Positions 7,186 through 12,717 of a stretch of DNA of 15,581 bases are shown one piece after another. The stretch is from JBLHLB01 sp047618505 (lineage in GTDB: Bacteria > Planctomycetota > UBA1135 > GCA-002686595). Each line of letters opens with the position of its first letter. Position 1 is the first letter of the stretch. The notes below the pieces were generated by a model that had not been told where the DNA came from, ran no database searches, and saw only the letters and a list, made by a program, of their open reading frames with translations. The position numbers and the translations under genes were made by a program. Location of the stretch: positions 1-15,581 of the forward strand of contig JBLHLB010000061.1 in the NCBI GenBank assembly GCA_047618505.1, written 5' to 3'.

Positions 7186-7820
7186 CGATGATTACCCTAA
7201 GTACTCCGCGCCAGCCCAACTGGTTCTGTGCTTTCCACTATTCACGTTCGGCATTGTGATTTATCGATGAGCCGACACCAAGGATTCGTTGGTTGGCCCA
7301 GGAACATTGGAGGTCGCCTGGGATTGCCTTACATGCAAGGCAGCGTTGAGCGCCTCTCTATTCCAGTGGAACAGGGCAGTCTCGAAAGCACAAGGTGTGC
7401 TTCCTAAGGCCCGTTCGCGAGTCTCCTGGGGGTGCCTTTTTGAAACTCTACCGGAGCCACCAGTGGCTCATCTACGCACACAGGAGCGGTGGTCCTATGC
7501 TCCAAAAATCAGGGCATGGCAATGAGTATGAGTCTTCAGAGGCCAGGAGTGCCAACCGAGGAAACTTCCTGGCGGGACCCAGCCCTTGGCCAGTGGGAAA
7601 CTCCATACGTACCTCTGGACTTGACGCGCAGAAGGACCACGCCCATGGGCGCGCACTGCCGCTCGAATCACCCTGCTCGCCGCCTGAGTGCCCTGCTTAT
7701 CCCAGCCCTCCTGTCGTCGCGTGGACACTATGTAGTTGCCTGCATTCCAATGGTGAGGCCCGAAGTACCAAGCCACCGTCTAGCATGGTGATTCGTGCCC
7801 TAGTTCGTAGAGTATGGCGC
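7186..7820. other. Divergent intergenic region between sigma factor and sulfatase
   Basis: About 635 bases with no convincing gene. The sulfatase frame is open back to 7395, but its translation before the signal peptide is low-quality (many Ser, Pro, Arg and Cys, no motif). The region holds hairpins at 7386-7402 and 7454-7469, and a possible terminator at 7406-7441. ATCGATGA occurs at 7184-7191 and again at 7263-7270. Promoters for both flanking genes should lie here. Confidence 0.55.
7386..7441 (+). terminator. Possible terminator or attenuator upstream of the sulfatase
   Basis: AAGCACA (7386-7392) pairs perfectly with TGTGCTT (7396-7402) around AGG. Just after it, AAGGC (7406-7410) can pair with GCCTT (7434-7438), running into TTTTT (7437-7441). 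The second stem is short with a long loop, so this is weak. If real, it would stop or attenuate plus-strand transcripts about 380 bases before the sulfatase. Confidence 0.25.
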
Positions 7821-9383
7821 ATGCGCCAAAGCCCGAACGCCGCCATCGTGCTCATGATCTCCGCCGTTGCGCTTCATCTGGGCAGCCAGCTCTCCGCCAG
7901 CGACGAGCCGAACATCGTTCTCATCTATGCTGATGACCTCGGCTATGGGGATGTGTCTTGCTATAACCCGGAGCGTGGCAAGATCCCGACGCCACACATA
8001 GATAGGCTCGCCACCGAGGGCATGCGCTTCACCGATGCGCATTCCAGCTCGGGTGTCTGTTCGCCCTCTCGCTATACCGTGATGACTGGCCGGTACCACT
8101 GGCGTACTCGTCTGCAGAAGGGCATCGTCGGGTTGTGGGAGCGGCCGCTCATCGCTGAAGATCGCCTGACGGTCGCGGGCATGCTCAGGCAAGAGGGTTA
8201 TAGGACGGCCTGCGTTGGGAAGTGGCACCTGGGGTGGGATTGGCCCATCGACGCGGAGCAGCGCCCGCACATGAAGGGTAAGAAGGATGCGACAGCAAGC
8301 GCTGCGCAGCGCGCCACTTGGCAGGAAGTCTTTAGTCATCCGATCGCGGGCGGTCCGATTGCGCGCGGCTTCGATGAGTACTTTGGCACCGACGTACCCA
8401 ACTGGCCGCCTTACTGCTTCATCGATCAGGACCGCACTGTCGGTCTCCCCTCGGAATTCCTACCCGCAGATCTCTTCAAGAACCACCAGGCCAGCGTTCA
8501 AGGTCCAGCCCTCCCGGGCTGGCAGCTCGAACCCATCCTGCCCGCCCTGGGAGAACGAGCGGTCGAGTTCATCTCGCGCGCGTCCAAGCGAGACGAACCC
8601 TATTTTCTCTACATGCCCCTCACGGCGCCGCATACGCCCCTGTCCCCCAACGAGGCCTGGAAGGGCAAGAGCGGCATCAACACCTACGCCGATCTGGTCA
8701 TGGAGACGGACGCGATCGTTGGGCAGGTGTTGTCTGCTATCGAGGCCAGCGGGGAGGCGCAGAACACACTCGTGATCTTCACAAGCGACAACGGCTGCGC
8801 ACCCTACATCGGCGCGCCGGCAATGGAGAAGCAGGGCCACTTCGCCAGCGGTCCCCTACGCGGTTACAAGTCCGATGTCTGGGAGGGTGGGCACCGCGTA
8901 GCCTTCATTGTGCGCTATCCCGGCGTTGTCGAACCGGGCACGATCAATGCCGGGTTGGTTCAGCAGGCGGACATCATGGCCACGTGTGCAGAGATCGCGG
9001 GGCACGAACTGGCGGAGGATGAAGGCGAGGATAGCTACTCGATCCTTCCGCTGCTCGCCGGTGCCAGAGAGGCGCTGCGTCCGAATGCCATCAATCAATC
9101 GATGGGCGGACTGTTCGCCGTCCGGCGCGGCCCCTGGAAGCTGATCTTCGGCAAGGGCTCCGGCGGCTGGACCAAGGGCGAAGATGAGCAAGAGGCCCAG
9201 CTCTACAACTTGAGCGAAGACTTGGGCGAGACGCGGAATCTCTATGCCGCCCACGCGGATGTGGCCGGAGAGCTAACCCTGCTGATGACCGCGCTCGTCA
9301 AGAATGGTCGCAGCACGCCCGGTGCGCCACAGCAGAATGACGTGCCCGTGAATTGGCAGCGCTTCATGGGCAAGAACAAGTAG
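7821..9383 (+). CDS. Secreted type I (formylglycine) sulfatase
   Basis: The 520-residue protein hydrolyses sulfate esters; the exact substrate cannot be read from sequence. From ATG 7821, residues 1-26 form a signal peptide ending L-S-A. ATG 7785 would add 12 basic residues and is a possible alternative start; neither has a strong ribosome binding site. Active-site residues are complete: metal ligands D38-D39 (Y-A-D-D-L-G-Y-G), the nucleophile C80 in C-S-P-S-R (80-84) followed by T-G-R-Y, K134 and H136 in G-K-W-H-L-G, H271 in A-P-H-T-P, D323-N324 in S-D-N-G, and K350. The C-terminal part (about 425-520) carries A-V-R-R-G-P-W-K-L-I, usual for arylsulfatase A-like enzymes. Length is normal for the family. 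C80 must be converted to formylglycine by an FGE or anaerobic maturase encoded elsewhere. The gene stands alone, divergent from the sigma factor and convergent with the TPR-thioredoxin gene. Confidence 0.92.
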   Translation: MRQSPNAAIVLMISAVALHLGSQLSASDEPNIVLIYADDLGYGDVSCYNPERGKIPTPHIDRLATEGMRFTDAHSSSGVCSPSRYTVMTGRYHWRTRLQKGIVGLWERPLIAEDRLTVAGMLRQEGYRTACVGKWHLGWDWPIDAEQRPHMKGKKDATASAAQRATWQEVFSHPIAGGPIARGFDEYFGTDVPNWPPYCFIDQDRTVGLPSEFLPADLFKNHQASVQGPALPGWQLEPILPALGERAVEFISRASKRDEPYFLYMPLTAPHTPLSPNEAWKGKSGINTYADLVMETDAIVGQVLSAIEASGEAQNTLVIFTSDNGCAPYIGAPAMEKQGHFASGPLRGYKSDVWEGGHRVAFIVRYPGVVEPGTINAGLVQQADIMATCAEIAGHELAEDEGEDSYSILPLLAGAREALRPNAINQSMGGLFAVRRGPWKLIFGKGSGGWTKGEDEQEAQLYNLSEDLGETRNLYAAHADVAGELTLLMTALVKNGRSTPGAPQQNDVPVNWQRFMGKNK

Positions 9384-9477
9384 AGGACTGGAACTGTGAA
9401 CCAGGGCCGATTCGCGCGCTGATTGCAGCTTCACCCCCCCCCGGGGGAGGCAACGCATTGACTCACTTACACAGGGT

Positions 9478-9503
9478 GAGATCAGTCGATAGCGACTGGG
9501 CTC
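9478..9503. terminator. Hairpin between convergent sulfatase and TPR-thioredoxin genes
   Basis: CAGTCG (9483-9488) pairs perfectly with CGACTG (9493-9498) around ATAG. Outer GAG (9478-9480) and CTC (9501-9503) can extend it across a 2x2 internal loop. The plus strand continues TTCAATTCAGGTTTT, a loose T-rich tail. Its position between two gene ends supports termination. Confidence 0.5.
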
Positions 9504-9540
9504 TTCAATTCAGGTTTTCCCCTCACGCCGCCAAAGGCGA

Positions 9541-12099
9541 TCAGTGCGAGGGTAACCCGAGCAGTCTGCGTGACTCACCGAGCAGGAACTCGGTGTCTGT
9601 GAAGGGCTCGAAGCTCACGTCTTGCCAGCGGATGCGGTCATCTGCGTCGATCAAGAAGGTGCCGTGGAGCGGGACGCTCTCGAAATCATCGAAGCAACGG
9701 TAGGACTGGAAGACCTTGTAGTCGGAGTCAGAAAGGATCGGGAAGGGGTATTCCGTTAGGTCGTACTTCGAAAGGTCTTCGGCGGGATCGTCACCAATCG
9801 CAACCATGTCGATACCAGCGGCAGCGAAATCGGCGGCGGCGGGGCCAAAGGCTTGGAGTTGTTCGACGCAGTGGGAGCAACCGAAGCCGAGGAACAAGAT
9901 GAGGATGCGGGGGCGTCCACTTGAGTCCGCGAGGGTGTGCTCGCTTCCAAATGCGTCGGTGGCGGTCCAGCCGGGGGCGGCCGGAGGTGACCAGCTACGG
10001 GGACCGAGAGTCGAGAGATCGGCTCGCGATCCGACGTCTTCGGGGATGACCAACGGGATGCGCCAGTCGGTAGGATGGCCAGCGGCGGAAGCCAGGGGCG
10101 CCATGCGTGCGAAGGTCGGAACAGTGAGGTCGAGCTCGGAGGAAATCGCGTGTAGCTCCGCGAAGACCTCGAGTGCCTGGTCACGCTTTCCGGCGGCATC
10201 GAGCACAAGCGCGAGAGTGGCATAGGCCTCGGCCTGACCGGGGCGGTCGTCTACCTCGGCGCGCGCCAGCTCCTCGGCCTTCGCAAACGATTCGGCGCGA
10301 GCGTGTAGGCGTGCTAGGGCGGACTTGCCGTAACCGTGAGAGGCAAGAGCCTTGAGATGCTCCTCGACGTCCTCACCCTCACCCGTGGCAAGCACCTCGG
10401 CCAGTGATTCGAGGATCGCAATCTTGTCGCGTAGATCGTCCAGTGGCCGCGCGTGCTGTTCGAGCACCCGGTCCATCGCCTCGCGCGCCTTCTTCGCGTT
10501 CTGATCGTCCTTCAGTGCCTCTTCCTCGGCCTCATCGAGGCGTCGAGCGCGCGCAAGCTTCGCCTCATCCACGAGGTCTCGCAACCTCGCTATCTGGACC
10601 ATGCGCTCGTCCTCGTGCCCGAGGTACGTGTGCGCCTGACCAAGGGCGTAGGCCAGGTACCCGGCATCCTCGATCCGTCCGTCGTCGCCCTCGTCCGTCT
10701 CATCGCCATAGTCAACCGGCAAGAGGTACCCGCTTTCGGTGGTCGCGATCAGCTCCTCCCAGAGCTCGAACAGCTCCAGCACCCCCGCGAGCCGCTGCCT
10801 ACCCCAGAAGGAACTCGTGCCCCTCATCGAAGGCAGGTTCCACTTCGGGTGTCGAGGAAGCTCGATCATGTTCCTGGCCAGATCGAGCGCTTCGCCCACC
10901 CGACCAACGTGCGAAAGGCTCCGCACGAGCCACTCGTTGTTGTGCGCGTAGTTGTGGATCTGATCCGGCAATACGAAATCGCGCGTCATGTGCGCGTGGT
11001 CGATACGGGCCGAGGCGTCCTGCTGCCAGGCCGCGTCACGGTGGCGCCCCAGGTTCTCGAAGATGTGCCCGCCCATGTGCCACATGTGCGCAACCGTTGG
11101 CCAGCTCGGTCCACTCGCGACCGCAGAGTTGACGACGTACTCCGAGGTCTCCTCCCTGTCCCACAGATGGATGCGGTAATGGTGCACGGGGTGGTTCGGC
11201 TGCACCGCGAAGACCTCGTCGAGTATTGACTGCAAGGCCTGCTTGCTTGAGATTTCGACGCCGAAGTAGCGGCCGTACCAGCAATGGACAACCAAGAAAG
11301 CCTTGGCTTCGATGTCATCCGGATAGGTCCGTATAATCTCCTCGAGGTCGACGATGAGCCGCTTGATGCGTGCAGGATCATCCGCCTTCTTCTCTGAATC
11401 TTTCTTTGGGTCCTGCGCTTGTTCAACAGGGGCTTTTGCAGTCGCCTCGGGTTGCTGTTTAGCAGCCTCAGCCGCTTCCTGTTCGCGTCGCTTCTTCCCT
11501 TCTCCGTCACCTTGGCCTGTGCCGTTGCCGTCACCAAGGCCGGTGGCACTGCCGTGACCGCCGGTCGGGCCGGGCTGTTTGTCGGTCTCTCCCACTGGAG
11601 ACTCGTCCACGACAACAACCTCGGGAGCGGCCTCGTCCTCAACCTTCGGCTCCTCCACATCGATCCCGTAGAAGCGCGCCCACGCATCGATGTACATGCG
11701 CTCACGCTTCGTGACGTGTCCCCGGCGCTCGTAGGCCTCTAGCGTGAAGTCCTTCGCCCGATCCTCGTTCTCAAAGTTTGCGACAGCCATCCCCCAGTAA
11801 GCCATGGCGCAATCAGGATCCCAGGCCGCCACCTGCCGGAATGAACGCTCCGCCTCGAAGTACCAGAACCCGTGCAGCTGCCCGACTCCCTGGTCGAACA
11901 TAGCCTGCACAGCGGGCTTCTCCGAGGTGACCGGGAAGTGCACGTTCCCGGGGTTCTCCATCAGATAGGCCGACTGCCGCGGCCCTTCGTTGAAGGCCTC
12001 GCCGTGAAAGGAGTGACCCTCTAGAAGCTCTTCCTCCTGCAGCGGGAAGAAGGCGAGGATCGGAGACAACAACGAGAGCAGGAGTTCGGGAAGAGGCAT
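9541..12099 (-). CDS. Exported TPR protein with C-terminal thioredoxin-fold (AhpC/TSA-like) domain
   Basis: I start this at ATG 12099 (852 residues) because M-P-L-P-E-L-L-L-S-L-L-S-P-I-L-A-F-F then reads as a signal peptide; ATG 12168 would add 23 residues. Neither start has a clear ribosome binding site. Residues about 65-145 and 246-680 are TPR-type helices. They include the histidine pattern of one bacterial TPR family: H-P-x-x-H-Y-x-I-H (303-311) and H-M-W-H-M-G-G-H-I-F (338-347), followed by D-H-A-H and I-H-N-Y-A-H-N-N. Residues about 148-244 are a charged, Gly- and Lys-rich insertion without predicted structure. Residues about 705-852 are a thioredoxin fold with C741-S-H-C744 in F-G-C-S-H-C, and F-L-I-D-A-D-D-R-I-R-W near the end. 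A thiol-redox role outside the cytoplasm is likely; the partner is unknown. The gene follows the glycoside hydrolase on the same strand, but the 618-base gap argues for its own promoter. Confidence 0.85.
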   Translation of the reverse strand: MPLPELLLSLLSPILAFFPLQEEELLEGHSFHGEAFNEGPRQSAYLMENPGNVHFPVTSEKPAVQAMFDQGVGQLHGFWYFEAERSFRQVAAWDPDCAMAYWGMAVANFENEDRAKDFTLEAYERRGHVTKRERMYIDAWARFYGIDVEEPKVEDEAAPEVVVVDESPVGETDKQPGPTGGHGSATGLGDGNGTGQGDGEGKKRREQEAAEAAKQQPEATAKAPVEQAQDPKKDSEKKADDPARIKRLIVDLEEIIRTYPDDIEAKAFLVVHCWYGRYFGVEISSKQALQSILDEVFAVQPNHPVHHYRIHLWDREETSEYVVNSAVASGPSWPTVAHMWHMGGHIFENLGRHRDAAWQQDASARIDHAHMTRDFVLPDQIHNYAHNNEWLVRSLSHVGRVGEALDLARNMIELPRHPKWNLPSMRGTSSFWGRQRLAGVLELFELWEELIATTESGYLLPVDYGDETDEGDDGRIEDAGYLAYALGQAHTYLGHEDERMVQIARLRDLVDEAKLARARRLDEAEEEALKDDQNAKKAREAMDRVLEQHARPLDDLRDKIAILESLAEVLATGEGEDVEEHLKALASHGYGKSALARLHARAESFAKAEELARAEVDDRPGQAEAYATLALVLDAAGKRDQALEVFAELHAISSELDLTVPTFARMAPLASAAGHPTDWRIPLVIPEDVGSRADLSTLGPRSWSPPAAPGWTATDAFGSEHTLADSSGRPRILILFLGFGCSHCVEQLQAFGPAAADFAAAGIDMVAIGDDPAEDLSKYDLTEYPFPILSDSDYKVFQSYRCFDDFESVPLHGTFLIDADDRIRWQDVSFEPFTDTEFLLGESRRLLGLPSH

Positions 12100-12717
12100 G
12101 GAGACGATTATTGTGATTCCGTCGTACGTGTAAGAGCGCTGAGCAATCCTATTAGAATCGCCCACCATTGGTGCGCCGATCGCCTGTAACTACCCACAAG
12201 GTGGTATTCGGCCTAGTCAGCCATCGCGTTCAAAAGTAGCCGGGCAAGCCTGGGTTCGCAAGATCGCAGCTCCTGGGCATTCACGACTCCCCCACCTCAC
12301 GATGTCAGCGACGTATTTCACGATAGCGCCACCGTCCCCTAGACCGCAGAGCCAAGCCTTCATGTTGGGCAGGTCACTCGCTGCTTGGATCCGCCCAGCC
12401 TAACGACTGCTGTAATCGCCTACCTTGGATCACGCTGCAACCACTCACCGGCGGGACACAGAATCATTCAACTACAGGCAATCAACCAGCGGCCCTTGAC
12501 GGCAGCCACCGCGACCGTCCATCCCAACACGGACCACGCCGGCGGGCTAGGGCAGCTGGGGCAAGCCAACGCTGCCACAGCCGGACACTACAGCCGTCGC
12601 AGTTCGCGAGCAGTGGGCTGACCCTTCCGGGCTTCTTTTGATGAGGGCTGTGGATGCCAGCACGAGCTTCACGTGCACGAAGGCAACTCAGCTGTCAGCA
12701 TCCCAAGTCTGCGTCCC
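12100..12717. other. Gene-free spacer between two leftward genes
   Basis: About 620 bases. Short open frames (for example 12385-12621, plus) have no motif and no ribosome binding site. The right end holds the hairpin at 12652-12703; the left end should contain the promoter of the TPR-thioredoxin gene, which I could not define. If that gene starts at ATG 12168 the spacer is 69 bases shorter. Confidence 0.55.
12652..12703 (-). terminator. Bulged hairpin downstream of the glycoside hydrolase
   Basis: GGATGCCAGC (12652-12661) pairs with GCTG (12691-12694) plus GCATCC (12698-12703), a 10-bp stem with a 3-base bulge. The loop contains a second small stem (CTTC/GAAG flanking GTGCAC). It lies 15 bases past the stop of the glycoside hydrolase gene. 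On the minus strand no T-run follows, so it may be a 3'-end-protecting structure and not a classic terminator. Confidence 0.4.

Noticed and set aside
7395..7820. Upstream extension of the sulfatase frame to ATG 7395
   Set aside because: It would put 142 motif-free residues before a clear signal peptide. ATG 7821 (or 7785) fits the family length.
9434..9447. Run of nine C followed by five G
   Set aside because: It is self-complementary, but only a homopolymer run; such runs are also prone to sequencing error, so I do not call it a hairpin.
12385..12621. 78-codon plus-strand open frame in the spacer
   Set aside because: No ribosome binding site and no recognisable motif.
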